64,000 nt of DNA from Rhodospirillales bacterium URHD0017 (GTDB taxonomy: Bacteria; Pseudomonadota; Alphaproteobacteria; Reyranellales; Reyranellaceae), in the NCBI GenBank assembly GCA_900110395.1, contig FODP01000001.1, positions 620,001 through 684,000 on the forward strand, given 5' to 3'. The notes under the pieces were generated by a model. It did not search any database and had not been told where the DNA came from. It was given only the letters and a program-made list of their open reading frames with translations. Made by a program: the position numbers and the translations under genes. This document shows positions 23,557 through 31,698 of this stretch, piece by piece (the stretch's first letter is position 1; each line of letters begins with the position of its first letter).

Positions 23557-24573
23557 ATGAAGGGCTTGGCAGGCCTCGCTATCGCCGCAGTGCTCGCTTT
23601 TGCGCCGGTGGCGCATGCGGATATCAAGGCTCTGGAGGAGGGCGCCAAGAAGGAAGGCGAGCTCACCTGGTATGTCGCGCACTACACGTCGGAGGGAGCG
23701 GAGGACCTGGGCCGCGGCTTCACCGAGATGTACGGCGTCAAGGTCAACGTCGTGCGGACGACCGCGCAGGTCGCCTATCAGCGCCTGCTGCAGGACCTCA
23801 AGAACAACCAGACGATCTGTGACGTCTTCTCCTCGACCGACGTCGGCCACTATGTCCGCCTGGCGACCGAGGGTCGCTTCGAGAAGTACGTGCCGGAGAC
23901 GGAAAACAAGATCCTCCCGACCTTCCGCAACTTCGATCCCGCGGGCTTCTATCACACCACGTCGGCCGGCCTGGTCGTGCTGACCTACAACTCGACCAAG
24001 GTGAAGGCCGAGGAAGCGCCCAAGAAGTGGCAGGACCTTTTGGACATCAAATGGAAAGGCAAGGTCTCGACCGGCCATCCCGGCTTTTCGGGTTATGTCG
24101 GCACCTGGGTGCTGACCATGAAGAACCTCTACGGCTGGAGCTACTTCGACAATCTCGAGAAGAACAAGCCGCAGATCGGCCGTTCGATCAACGACACGGT
24201 GACGGCGCTCAATGCGGGCGAGCGGCAGGTCGCAGCCGGCGCCGACGGCTCGACCCTGTTCAGCGCCTCGCGCGGCAATCCCCTGGCGGTGTCCTATCCG
24301 ACGGACGGCTCGGTGCTGATCATCGCCCCGTCGGCGATCATGAAGGGCACCAAGCATTCCAATGCGGCCAGGCTCTTCATGGAGTACCTCTATTCGATCG
24401 AGGCGGCGAAGATCAACGCCAAGCACTTCGCCATTCCGCTTCGGCCAGAAGTGCCGTCACCGCCGGGGGCCAAGCCGATCAGCGAGATCAAGACCATCCG
24501 TCCGACCGTCGCGGACATCGACAAAGGCATCCCCGAGGTCATCGAGCAGTGGCGCGACACGTTCGGGAATTGA
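23557..24573 (+). CDS. Iron/phosphonate-type ABC transporter substrate-binding protein
   Basis: A 338-residue extracellular solute-binding protein family 1 member with signal peptide MKGLAGLAIAAVLAFAPVAHA. The mature region starts DIKALEEGAKKEGELTWYVAHYTSE, like Fe(III) and 2-aminoethylphosphonate receptors, and has VFSSTDVGHYVRLATEG and FYHTTSAGLVVLTYNSTKV. Receptors for iron use tyrosines near the C-terminal third; the ligand here is unproven. It is the first gene of a complete ABC operon (receptor, fused permease, ATPase), separated from the permease by nested palindromes. Strong ribosome site GGGAGGAAC. Confidence 0.9.
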   Translation: MKGLAGLAIAAVLAFAPVAHADIKALEEGAKKEGELTWYVAHYTSEGAEDLGRGFTEMYGVKVNVVRTTAQVAYQRLLQDLKNNQTICDVFSSTDVGHYVRLATEGRFEKYVPETENKILPTFRNFDPAGFYHTTSAGLVVLTYNSTKVKAEEAPKKWQDLLDIKWKGKVSTGHPGFSGYVGTWVLTMKNLYGWSYFDNLEKNKPQIGRSINDTVTALNAGERQVAAGADGSTLFSASRGNPLAVSYPTDGSVLIIAPSAIMKGTKHSNAARLFMEYLYSIEAAKINAKHFAIPLRPEVPSPPGAKPISEIKTIRPTVADIDKGIPEVIEQWRDTFGN

Positions 24574-24702
24574 TGCTGGGGGCGCGCCACTCCAGTGGCG
24601 CGTCTTCTCATGGTCTTCCGGACCGCGCGCGTCTCATGAGCGAGCCGGAGGCTCGCGGTCCAGAAGAGCATGATCGCGCCACTGGAGCGGCGCGCCCCCA
24701 GC
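24574..24702. repeat. Nested palindromic repeats
   Basis: An outer GGGGGCGCGCCACTCC-type palindrome (left arm about 24578-24603, right arm about 24673-24700) encloses an inner GGACCGCGCGCG / CGCGGTCC palindrome (about 24620-24661). The two types are thus embedded one within another. The outer right arm ends one base before the ATG of the permease gene. Position after the receptor gene suggests differential expression, as hairpins there commonly protect the receptor mRNA. Confidence 0.88.
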
Positions 24703-24703
24703 G

Positions 24704-26431
24704 ATGACGGTCGCCGCACCAGCGCTTGCCACGCCGGAGACGCGCCGCGCAATCTCCTTCGATTCGACGTGGCTGATCTGGATCGCGATCATCGCGGTCC
24801 TGTTGTTCCTGGTGGTGAGCCCGTTCATCTACCTGGTGGTCACGAGCTTCACCGCGGAGAAGACCGGCGGTTTCACCTTCGCCAACTATCTCGCCGCCTA
24901 CGGCCGGGCGCGCTACGTCGATGCGCTGCTCAACTCGCTCAAGCTCGGTGCTGCCGCCGCGGCACTGGCCGGTGTGTTTGCCATCCCGCTCGCCTGGGCG
25001 GTGGCGCGCACCGACATGCCGGGACGCGGGCTGACGCGCATGCTCGTGCTGATGACATTCATCACGCCGCCCTACACCGGCGCCGTCGCCTGGATCCTGC
25101 TGGCCGGACCCAACGCCGGCTGGCTCAACCGCTTCTTCATGCTGGTGACGGGCGCGGAGGCGGGGCCGTTCAACATCTACAGCTTCTCCGGGCTTGCCCT
25201 GGTCATCGCGCTCTATTCCTTCCCGTACATCTTCATCTTCACCACGGCGGCGTTGGAGCTGGTGTCGTCGGAGATGGAAGATGCCGCCAACATCCTTGGG
25301 GCAGGGGCCTGGCGGACCATGCGGCGGGTCACCCTGCCGCTGGCGTTGCCGGCGATCCTGGGCGGCCTGATCATCTGCTTCCTGGAGGCGATCGCGTTGT
25401 TCGGCTCGCCCGCCATGATCGCCATCCCGGCGCGCTTCAACGTCGTCACCACGCAGCTCTTCCAGTTCTTCGGCAATCCCGTGCGCGTCGAGGTCGCCGC
25501 CGCCTATGCCATGCCGTTGCTCGGCGTCACCATTCTGCTGATCCTGATCCAGCGCCTGATGACCCGCCGCAAGGGCTTCGTGGCGCTGACGGGCAAAGGT
25601 GGCGACCGGCGCGCGATCCGGCTCGGCCCGTGGCGTTGGGCGATGTTCGGCTACGCCATGCTGGTGGCGGCACTCGCGGTGTTCCTGCCGTACTTGTTCC
25701 TGATCCAGGCTGCCTTCGCCAAGGCGTGGGGGCGAGGCTTCGGGCTGGAGAATATCTCGCTCAGGAACTTCCACTTCGTTCTGTTCGAACACGCCACTGC
25801 GGCCAAGTCGGTGCTGAACAGCTTCCTCTATGCCGGCGTCAGCGCCACGGCGGTCGTGATCCTGACTTTGGGTGTGGCCTACATCGTCACCCGCCGCCTG
25901 GTCCCGTTCGGCGGCATCTTGGGCTTTCTCTGCATCGCGCCCTTCGTGATCCCGGGCGTCGTGCTGGCGATCGGCTTCTATGCCGCCTACGCGCCGCCGC
26001 CGCTTGCGCTCTACGGCACGGCATTGATCCTGATCCTGGCCTTCACCACGCGCTTCCTGCCGATCGGCTACGTCAACGCCAGTGCCGCCATCCGCAGCCT
26101 CAATCCCGAGATGGAGGAGGCGGTGCGCGTGCTGGGCGGCAGCCGCCTGACGGCGCTGCGCCGCGTCGTGGCGCCCTTGCTGAAGCGCAGCCTTCTAGGC
26201 GCCTGGCTGCTGATCTTCATTCCAGCCACCCGCGAGTTGTCGGCCGCGATCTTCCTCTACGGCCCCAACACCAAGGTCGCCTCGGTCATGATCTTCGACA
26301 TGAGTGAAGAGGGGAATTTCGAGTACCTTGCGGCGCTGGCCCTGATCCTGCAGGTGCTGACCCTGCCGCTGCTCTGGATCGGCCAGAAGGCGCTGGGACG
26401 TGATTTCATGCTGAGACGCAACGCGACATGA
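24704..26431 (+). CDS. Fused two-domain ABC transporter permease, iron type
   Basis: A 575-residue permease made of two homologous halves, each with about six TM helices. EAA-type loops are visible in both: EMEDAANILGAGAWRTMRRVTLPLALP (about 190-215) and EMEEAVRVLGGSRLTALRRVVAPLLKR (about 470-495), each contacting one ATPase subunit. This single-chain dimer is characteristic of FbpB/SfuB-like iron and phosphonate transporters. It is probably translated from the receptor-permease-ATPase mRNA, but its start codon is close to the nested hairpins and the only ribosome-binding-like GGAG lies inside the hairpin arm. Its stop overlaps the ATPase start by four bases. Confidence 0.9.
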   Translation: MTVAAPALATPETRRAISFDSTWLIWIAIIAVLLFLVVSPFIYLVVTSFTAEKTGGFTFANYLAAYGRARYVDALLNSLKLGAAAAALAGVFAIPLAWAVARTDMPGRGLTRMLVLMTFITPPYTGAVAWILLAGPNAGWLNRFFMLVTGAEAGPFNIYSFSGLALVIALYSFPYIFIFTTAALELVSSEMEDAANILGAGAWRTMRRVTLPLALPAILGGLIICFLEAIALFGSPAMIAIPARFNVVTTQLFQFFGNPVRVEVAAAYAMPLLGVTILLILIQRLMTRRKGFVALTGKGGDRRAIRLGPWRWAMFGYAMLVAALAVFLPYLFLIQAAFAKAWGRGFGLENISLRNFHFVLFEHATAAKSVLNSFLYAGVSATAVVILTLGVAYIVTRRLVPFGGILGFLCIAPFVIPGVVLAIGFYAAYAPPPLALYGTALILILAFTTRFLPIGYVNASAAIRSLNPEMEEAVRVLGGSRLTALRRVVAPLLKRSLLGAWLLIFIPATRELSAAIFLYGPNTKVASVMIFDMSEEGNFEYLAALALILQVLTLPLLWIGQKALGRDFMLRRNAT

Positions 26432-27489
26432 GCAAGCTTGTCCTGAAGAACGTCGCCCGCCGCTACGGCACGGTCGAAGCCGTCGCCGACTTCTCCCTGG
26501 AGCTGGTGCCGGGCGAGTTCGTGTCGCTGCTGGGACCATCGGGCTGCGGCAAGACCACGACCTTGCGCATGATCGCGGGCTTCGTGCCGCCGTCGACCGG
26601 CACCATCGCGATGGACGGCCAGCAGATCTCCTCGCCATCATCCGTCTTGCCGCCCGAGAAGCGGCGCATGTCGATGATCTTCCAGAGCTACGCCATCTGG
26701 CCGAACATGACGGTAGGCGAGAATGTCGGCTTCGGCCTGCAGGTGCGCCGGCTGAGCCGCGGCGAGATCGACCGCAAGGTCGACGCCATCCTCGACGTCG
26801 TGCAGATGCGCAACCTCAAGGGCCGCTACCCCGCCGAGCTGTCGGGCGGCCAGCAGCAGCGCGTGGCACTCGCCCGCGCCATCGTCGTCGAGCCCGAGGT
26901 GCTGCTGCTCGACGAGCCGCTCAGCAACCTCGACGCCAATCTGCGCGAGGAGATGAGGTTCGAAATCCGTCGCCTGCACGACGAGTTCAAGATCACCACG
27001 GTCTATGTCACCCACGACCAGTCCGAAGCCATGGTGACCTCCGACCGCATCGTGGTGATGAACAAGGGCCGCATCGAGCAGATCGACGCGCCGCACATAC
27101 TCTACGCCCGGCCCAAGAGCCGCTTCGTCGCGGGCTTCATCGGCCGCACCAACTTCCTGGAAGGCAGTCGGCAGGGCAGCGAGGTCCGTTTCGACGGCTT
27201 CTCGGCTGCCGCTTCGGGCCTCGAAGGCGCCAACGGCACGGGCGGTCTGCTCTATTCGCTGCGCCCGCAGGCCATCGGCCTCGCCACGCAAAAGCCGAAC
27301 GGCGGCCACCTCGCTGTGGAAGCAGAAATCGCAGGGCGGTCCTACCTTGGCGAATATTGGGACTATCAGGTGAAACCGCTCGGCGCCGCCAAGCCGCTGC
27401 GCGTTTCGACCGGTCCCAACGCGGTTTTCGAGATCGGCAGCCGTGTCTGGCTGGAGATCGATCCCTCGGCCATGGTACGGGTAGAATAG
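26428..27489 (+). CDS. ABC transporter ATP-binding protein, FbpC/PotA type
   Basis: A 353-residue ATPase with Walker A GPSGCGKTT (about residue 37), Q-loop IFQSYAIWPNMTV, signature LSGGQQQRVALARA (about 135), Walker B VLLLDEPLSNLDA and switch VYVTHDQSEAM. A C-terminal TOBE/MOP-like regulatory region follows (GFIGRTNFLEG ... YSLRPQAIGLA ... GRSYLGEYWDYQV). It energises the permease encoded immediately upstream, overlapping ATGA. The combination of a fused permease and a TOBE-domain ATPase supports an iron, phosphonate or polyamine-like system rather than a sugar transporter. The CoA-transferase gene follows 23 bases later. Confidence 0.94.
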   Translation: MSKLVLKNVARRYGTVEAVADFSLELVPGEFVSLLGPSGCGKTTTLRMIAGFVPPSTGTIAMDGQQISSPSSVLPPEKRRMSMIFQSYAIWPNMTVGENVGFGLQVRRLSRGEIDRKVDAILDVVQMRNLKGRYPAELSGGQQQRVALARAIVVEPEVLLLDEPLSNLDANLREEMRFEIRRLHDEFKITTVYVTHDQSEAMVTSDRIVVMNKGRIEQIDAPHILYARPKSRFVAGFIGRTNFLEGSRQGSEVRFDGFSAAASGLEGANGTGGLLYSLRPQAIGLATQKPNGGHLAVEAEIAGRSYLGEYWDYQVKPLGAAKPLRVSTGPNAVFEIGSRVWLEIDPSAMVRVE

Positions 27490-27512
27490 TCGCCCAACAC
27501 CAGAGTGAGATC

Positions 27513-28691
27513 ATGACCGCAGGACCGCTTGCCCGCTTCACCGTGCTCGACCTGACGCGCGTGCGCGCCGGCCCGACGGCGGTGCGCTATCTCGCCGACT
27601 GGGGCGCCAACTGCATCAAGGTCGAGATGCCGCCCGGCGCCGGCGACATGGACATGGGCGGGCCGCGCCACGGGCCCGACTTCCAGAACCTGCATCGCAA
27701 CAAGAAGTCGATCACGCTCAACCTGAAAGAGCCGGACGGCCTCGCCGTCTTCAAGAAGCTGGTCGAGAAGGCCGACGTGGTGGTCGAGAACTACCGCGCC
27801 GACGTGAAGTTCCGGCTCGGCATCGACTATGAGAGCCTGAAGAAGGTGAACCCGAAGATCATCCTGGGCTCGATCTCGGGCTTCGGTCAGGACGGGCCCT
27901 ATGCCGAGCGCGCGGGCTTCGACCAGATCGCCCAGGGCATGGGCGGCCTGATGTGGGTCACCGGCATGGAAGGGCAGGGCCCGGTGCGTGCCGGCATCGC
28001 CGTGGCCGACGTGGGTGCTGGCTTGCACTGCGCCATCGGCATCCTGATCGCGCTTTTGGAGCGCGATACGTCGGGGCAGGGCCAGTGGGTGTCGAGCTCG
28101 CTCCTGCAGGCCATGATCTCGATGTGCGACTTCCAGGCCGCGCGCTGGACCATCGCCAAGGACGTGCCGGGCCAGGCCGGCAACAACCATCCGACCTCGA
28201 TCCCGACCGGCGTGTTCAAGACCAAGGACGGCTACATCAACATCGCAGCGTCGGGCGGCCACATCTACAAGCGCTTCTGCGAGAGCATCAATGCGCCGGA
28301 GCTGATGACCGACGAGAAGTTCTCGACCGACAAGGCACGGCGCAGCAACCGCGATCTGCTGAACGCCGAGATCGAGAAGCGGGTGGGCGCCTACGGCAGC
28401 GCCGAGCTGGTCGAGAAGCTGAACAAGGCGGGCGTGCCGGCGGGACCCATCTACAAGATGGACGAGATGTTCGACGATCCCCAGGTCAAGCACCTCAAGA
28501 TGGCGCATCCCGTGAACTCGCCCAAGCTCGGCCCGATCGAGCTGATCGGCCAGGCGATCAACATGAGCCGCACGCCTTTCGAGATGCGCACGGCCACGCC
28601 CGAGCAGGGCGAGCATACCGAGGCGGTGCTGAAGGAGGCGGGCTACGACGCCGCCGCGATCGCGAGCTTCAAGCAGCGCGGCGTGATCTAG
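27513..28691 (+). CDS. CaiB/BaiF family CoA-transferase
   Basis: A 392-residue type III CoA-transferase. The start MTAGPLARFTVLDLTRVRAGPTAVRYLADWGANCIKVE contains the family N-terminus with an R-x-R-A-GP variant; NKKSITLNLKEPDGLAVF is the CoA-binding block, VVVENYRADVKFRLG the DVVVENF-type motif, and AGFDQIAQGMGGLMWVTG contains the catalytic Asp. It activates an unknown acid, likely one processed by the enoyl-CoA hydratase gene 9 bases downstream. It is distinct from the copy at 16793 (different motif variants), so not a recent duplicate. The region is co-directional with the iron-type ABC operon and may share its transcript. Confidence 0.92.
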   Translation: MTAGPLARFTVLDLTRVRAGPTAVRYLADWGANCIKVEMPPGAGDMDMGGPRHGPDFQNLHRNKKSITLNLKEPDGLAVFKKLVEKADVVVENYRADVKFRLGIDYESLKKVNPKIILGSISGFGQDGPYAERAGFDQIAQGMGGLMWVTGMEGQGPVRAGIAVADVGAGLHCAIGILIALLERDTSGQGQWVSSSLLQAMISMCDFQAARWTIAKDVPGQAGNNHPTSIPTGVFKTKDGYINIAASGGHIYKRFCESINAPELMTDEKFSTDKARRSNRDLLNAEIEKRVGAYGSAELVEKLNKAGVPAGPIYKMDEMFDDPQVKHLKMAHPVNSPKLGPIELIGQAINMSRTPFEMRTATPEQGEHTEAVLKEAGYDAAAIASFKQRGVI

Positions 28692-28700
28692 GAGGTATTC

Positions 28701-29495
28701 ATGCTCAGTCCCACGCCGAACATGATCGCGGAGAAGCATGGGCCGGTCGGCAAGCTCATCTTCAACAAACCCGCCAAGCACAACGCCACCTCGACCGACA
28801 TGTGGGAGGCGATCCCGGTCATCCTCGACGACTTCGAGAAGGATCCTGCGATCCGCGTCGTCGTGGTGACGGGGGCCGGCGACAAGGCCTTCGTGTCGGG
28901 CGCCGACATCTCGGAGTTCGAGAAGGCGCGCTCGACGCCCGAGCAGGTCGCCTACTACGACAAGATCGGCGAGGTCGCCAATGCGCGTCTCGTCAAGTGC
29001 TCCAAGCCGACGATCGCCCGCATCCGCGGCTATTGCATCGGCGGCGGGCTGGCGGTGTCGCTGACCTGCGATATCCGCATCGCCTCGGACAAGTCGAAGT
29101 TCGGCGTGCCGGCGGCCCGCCTCGGCCTCGGCTACCGCGCCGCCGGACTGAAGAACCTGATGGACCTGGTCGGGCCGGCTTATGCCAAGGAGATCTTCTT
29201 CACCGCCCGCCATTTCAGCGCCGAGGAGGCGCTGGGCATGGGGTTGCTCAACCGCGTCGTGCCGGACGCCGAGCTCGACGCCTACGTCGACAACTACTGC
29301 AAGCTGATCGGCGAGAACGCGCCGCTCACCATGCACGCCGCCAAGCGGACGGTCGAGGAACTGGCCCGCCTCGACGGCAAGCCCGACTTCGGCCGCCTGA
29401 CGGGGCTGGTGAAGGAATGCTTCGCCTCCGAGGACTACATCGAAGGCCGTACGGCCTTCATGGAAAAGCGCAAGCCGCAGTTCAAGGGACGTTAA
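28701..29495 (+). CDS. Enoyl-CoA hydratase/isomerase family protein
   Basis: A 264-residue crotonase-fold enzyme. The oxyanion-hole segments are GAGDKAFVSGADISEFEKAR (about 57-76, containing AFVSGADI) and RGYCIGGGLAVSLTCDIRIAS (about 105-125). The region that carries the catalytic Glu pair in hydratases reads FGVPAARLGLGYRAAG, so the Glu at the P-E position is not obvious and activity could be isomerase-like or hydrolase-like. It follows the CoA-transferase in the same operon with a GGAGG leader. Downstream is a palindrome and a PhyH oxygenase. Confidence 0.9.
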   Translation: MLSPTPNMIAEKHGPVGKLIFNKPAKHNATSTDMWEAIPVILDDFEKDPAIRVVVVTGAGDKAFVSGADISEFEKARSTPEQVAYYDKIGEVANARLVKCSKPTIARIRGYCIGGGLAVSLTCDIRIASDKSKFGVPAARLGLGYRAAGLKNLMDLVGPAYAKEIFFTARHFSAEEALGMGLLNRVVPDAELDAYVDNYCKLIGENAPLTMHAAKRTVEELARLDGKPDFGRLTGLVKECFASEDYIEGRTAFMEKRKPQFKGR

Positions 29496-29502
29496 GTCAG
29501 AC

Positions 29503-29556
29503 GGAGCGCAGACCTCCAGGTCCGCATTCATGAGCGGACCTGGAGGTCTGCGCTCC
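29503..29556. repeat. Palindromic repeat, GACCTCCAGGTC type
   Basis: Left arm GGAGCGCAGACCTCCAGGTC and right arm GACCTGGAGGTCTGCGCTCC are complementary at every base; the loop is CGCATTCATGAGCG. It sits between the enoyl-CoA hydratase and PhyH genes, 15 bases before the PhyH ATG. Confidence 0.9.
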
Positions 29557-29571
29557 AAGAAGGAGAGCACC

Positions 29572-30453
29572 ATGGCCGTTCTCAGCCGCGAGCAGACCGA
29601 TGCCTTCTGGCGCGACGGTTATCTCATGGTCGACGATGCGGTGACGCCCAGGCAGCTCGCCGCGCTCAAGGCCGAGATCGCGAAGTGGGTGGAGGAGAGC
29701 CGGGCCCACAGCAGCCCATTCGGGCCGCCGACGATCGACGGCCGTCCGCGCTTCGACATGGGCGGCGAGCACACCGCCCAGAATCCGGCGCTGCGCCGCG
29801 TCAACAACCCGTCCGACGTTTCCGACGCCTATCGCGAGGTCATGCTCGACGCGCGCACGGTCGACATGGTCGCCGACCTGATCGGGCCGGACGTCAAGTT
29901 CCATCACTGCAAGATCAACCTGAAGCTCTCGGGCGCCAAGACCGAGGTCGCTTATCACCAGGACTTCGCCTACACGCCGCACACCAACTCAGACATCGTG
30001 ACGGCGCTCCTGTTCCTCGACGACATCGACGAGAGCAACGGCTGTCTGACCGTCGTGCCGGGCTCGCACAAGGGTCCGATGCTGTCGCTGTTCGCTGGCG
30101 AGCGTTTCACCGGCGGAGTCGCCGCCGATGAGGAAAAGACGGCATTGGCCAAGTCGGTGCCCTGCCTCGGCAAGGCGGGCAGCGTCTGCCTGATGCACAC
30201 CAAGCTGCTGCACGGCTCGGCAGCCAATGGCGCCGACACGGCGCGTGGCCTCTATATCTGCGTCTATACCGCGGCCGACGCCGTGCCGATCGCGCGCAAT
30301 CCGATGCCGAGCCCGAACGAGGGCCGCATCGTGCGCGGCAAGGAGGCCCGCTTCGCCCGCCTGACCGAAGGCTTGGTCGAGCTGCCCAGGCAGCCCAAGT
30401 CGGCCTCGTTCTTCACCGTGCTCGGACAGGAGTCCAAGCAGGCCGCCGAGTGA
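29572..30453 (+). CDS. Phytanoyl-CoA dioxygenase (PhyH) family oxygenase
   Basis: A 293-residue Fe(II)/2-oxoglutarate oxygenase. The facial triad is visible: H-x-D in VAYHQDFAY (about residues 129-131) and the distal His in MHTKLLHGSAANGADTARG, with the following Arg likely to bind 2-oxoglutarate. The central CLTVVPGSHKGPM block is typical of PhyH. Substrates of bacterial members include halogenated and hydroxylated small acids, lipids and natural products; unknown here. Start chosen at the ATG after AAGGAGAGC. Its stop overlaps the next gene's GTG start (GTGA), so the two are translated together. Confidence 0.9.
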   Translation: MAVLSREQTDAFWRDGYLMVDDAVTPRQLAALKAEIAKWVEESRAHSSPFGPPTIDGRPRFDMGGEHTAQNPALRRVNNPSDVSDAYREVMLDARTVDMVADLIGPDVKFHHCKINLKLSGAKTEVAYHQDFAYTPHTNSDIVTALLFLDDIDESNGCLTVVPGSHKGPMLSLFAGERFTGGVAADEEKTALAKSVPCLGKAGSVCLMHTKLLHGSAANGADTARGLYICVYTAADAVPIARNPMPSPNEGRIVRGKEARFARLTEGLVELPRQPKSASFFTVLGQESKQAAE

Positions 30454-31244
30454 GGGAGCCGTTTCCGGCCATTGCCGAAGCCTCGGCGGCCGGAGAAACC
30501 GCCGAACTTTTCGCCGACATCCGCGCCACAATCGGCGTGCGCGTCGTCAACCTGGTGTGGCGCCATCTCGCTACCTTTGACGGCGCGCTGCCTTGGGCGT
30601 GGCAGGCGGTGAAGCCACTGTATCTTCAGGGCATGGCCGACCGGGCCGTCGTCGATTTTCGCCGCGACATGGCCGTGCCGCAACTCGGGTCGCTGGCGGG
30701 TCGCGAACCCGCCAGCGTCGACGCGGTGCTGGCGAGCTACGATCATTCCAACACCGTCAATCTCTTCGCACTCGCGGCTCTGGTGGCCCGGCTGCGCGGC
30801 GACGTGGCGGACGAAGGTACGGCGGAGCAGGGCGCGCGTCTGCCGGCACCCGACGTCGAGTTGCCGCTGCTCGCTTCCGAAACCGACGTGTCGCCGGAGA
30901 CGTGGCAGCGCGTGCTGCGGCTCAACCATTTTGGCGACCGGCCCGAGCCTCTGATCCTGGCCAGCATGTACCGCCATCTTGCCCATGCACCGGCCTTCCT
31001 GCAGCGGCTGGAGGCGGCGTTGGCGCCGGCGCAGGCCGACGGCTCGCTCGACCGCGCCATTCTCGGCAATCGTCGCGCGGCTCACCAGCGGGCGCGAATT
31101 CTCGCCCGTGCGATCGCGGCCGATCGGCCGCAACTCGCCGAAGAGATCGAGGCTTCGGTATCGGCTTTCGTCGAGCACGCCATCGCCAAGATGGTTACGA
31201 TCTGTCGGGCAATCCGGGTGGCACGAGGCAACCTGTCATCCTGA
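30450..31244 (+). CDS. DehI-like (group I 2-haloacid dehalogenase) family protein
   Basis: A 264-residue, mostly helical protein. The opening EPFPAIAEASAAGETAELFADIRATIGVRVVNLVWRHLAT and the later TWQRVLRLNHFGDRPEPLILASMYRHLAHAP suggest the two repeated helical halves of the DehI family. DehI hydrolyses 2-halo acids through Asp and Asn residues; I cannot confirm the catalytic pair in this copy, and a radical or peroxidase-like alternative is possible. It overlaps the PhyH oxygenase by four bases. Its stop codon is part of an imported-looking repeat half (CTGTCATCCTGAGCG), so the natural C-terminus may have changed. Confidence 0.5.
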   Translation: MREPFPAIAEASAAGETAELFADIRATIGVRVVNLVWRHLATFDGALPWAWQAVKPLYLQGMADRAVVDFRRDMAVPQLGSLAGREPASVDAVLASYDHSNTVNLFALAALVARLRGDVADEGTAEQGARLPAPDVELPLLASETDVSPETWQRVLRLNHFGDRPEPLILASMYRHLAHAPAFLQRLEAALAPAQADGSLDRAILGNRRAAHQRARILARAIAADRPQLAEEIEASVSAFVEHAIAKMVTICRAIRVARGNLSS

Positions 31245-31258
31245 GCGAGGCAAAGGAG
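31233..31258 (+). repeat. Half-palindrome supplying a stop codon and a ribosome site
   Basis: CTGTCATCCTGAGCGAGGCAAAGG is a single arm of the CTGTCAT-type repeat complete at 40535-40606. The TGA inside it ends the DehI-like gene, and the AAAGGAGG at its edge is the ribosome-binding site of the RbsD/FucU gene at 31264. Confidence 0.6.
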
Positions 31259-31263
31259 GAAAC

Positions 31264-31698
31264 ATGCTGCTCGGCCTCGACCCTGTGCTGGGCCCCGACC
31301 TGCTGCACGCCTTGGCCGCGATGGGCCATGGTGATCGCATCGCGCTGGTTGATGCCAACTATCCCGCGACGCGCGGACGCCGGCTGATCCATTTGCCCGG
31401 TCTTTCCACGCCGCGCGTGCTCCAGGCCGTGCTGTCGGTGTTCCCGATCGACACGTTCATCGCCGATCCCTGCGCAGTTATGCAGGTCGTGGGCGACCCC
31501 GGCGCCGTGCCGCCAGTGGTGGCGGAAATGAATGCGGTGTTGGCCAAACGCAGCGCCAAGTCGGCCGTCGGCCTCGAGCGCAGCGCCTTCTATGCCGCCG
31601 CAGAGGACGCCTACGCCATCGTGCAGACCGGCGAGCGCCGCTTCTACGGCAACATTTTGCTCACCAAGGGCGTCGTCGCACCGGAGGAACAGACATGA
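31264..31698 (+). CDS. fucU: RbsD/FucU family sugar mutarotase
   Basis: A 144-residue protein of the RbsD/FucU family, which interconverts the anomers of fucose or ribose. Characteristic segments are DLLHALAAMGHGDRIALVDANYPA (active-site His in GHGD and the Asp-Ala-Asn-Tyr block) and a C-terminal AYAIVQTGERRFYGNILLTKGV containing the conserved E-R-x-x-Y-x-N. The neighbours, an aldo/keto reductase and a fuconolactonase-type amidohydrolase, support L-fucose as substrate. ATGA overlap with the next gene shows coupling. Confidence 0.88.
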   Translation: MLLGLDPVLGPDLLHALAAMGHGDRIALVDANYPATRGRRLIHLPGLSTPRVLQAVLSVFPIDTFIADPCAVMQVVGDPGAVPPVVAEMNAVLAKRSAKSAVGLERSAFYAAAEDAYAIVQTGERRFYGNILLTKGVVAPEEQT

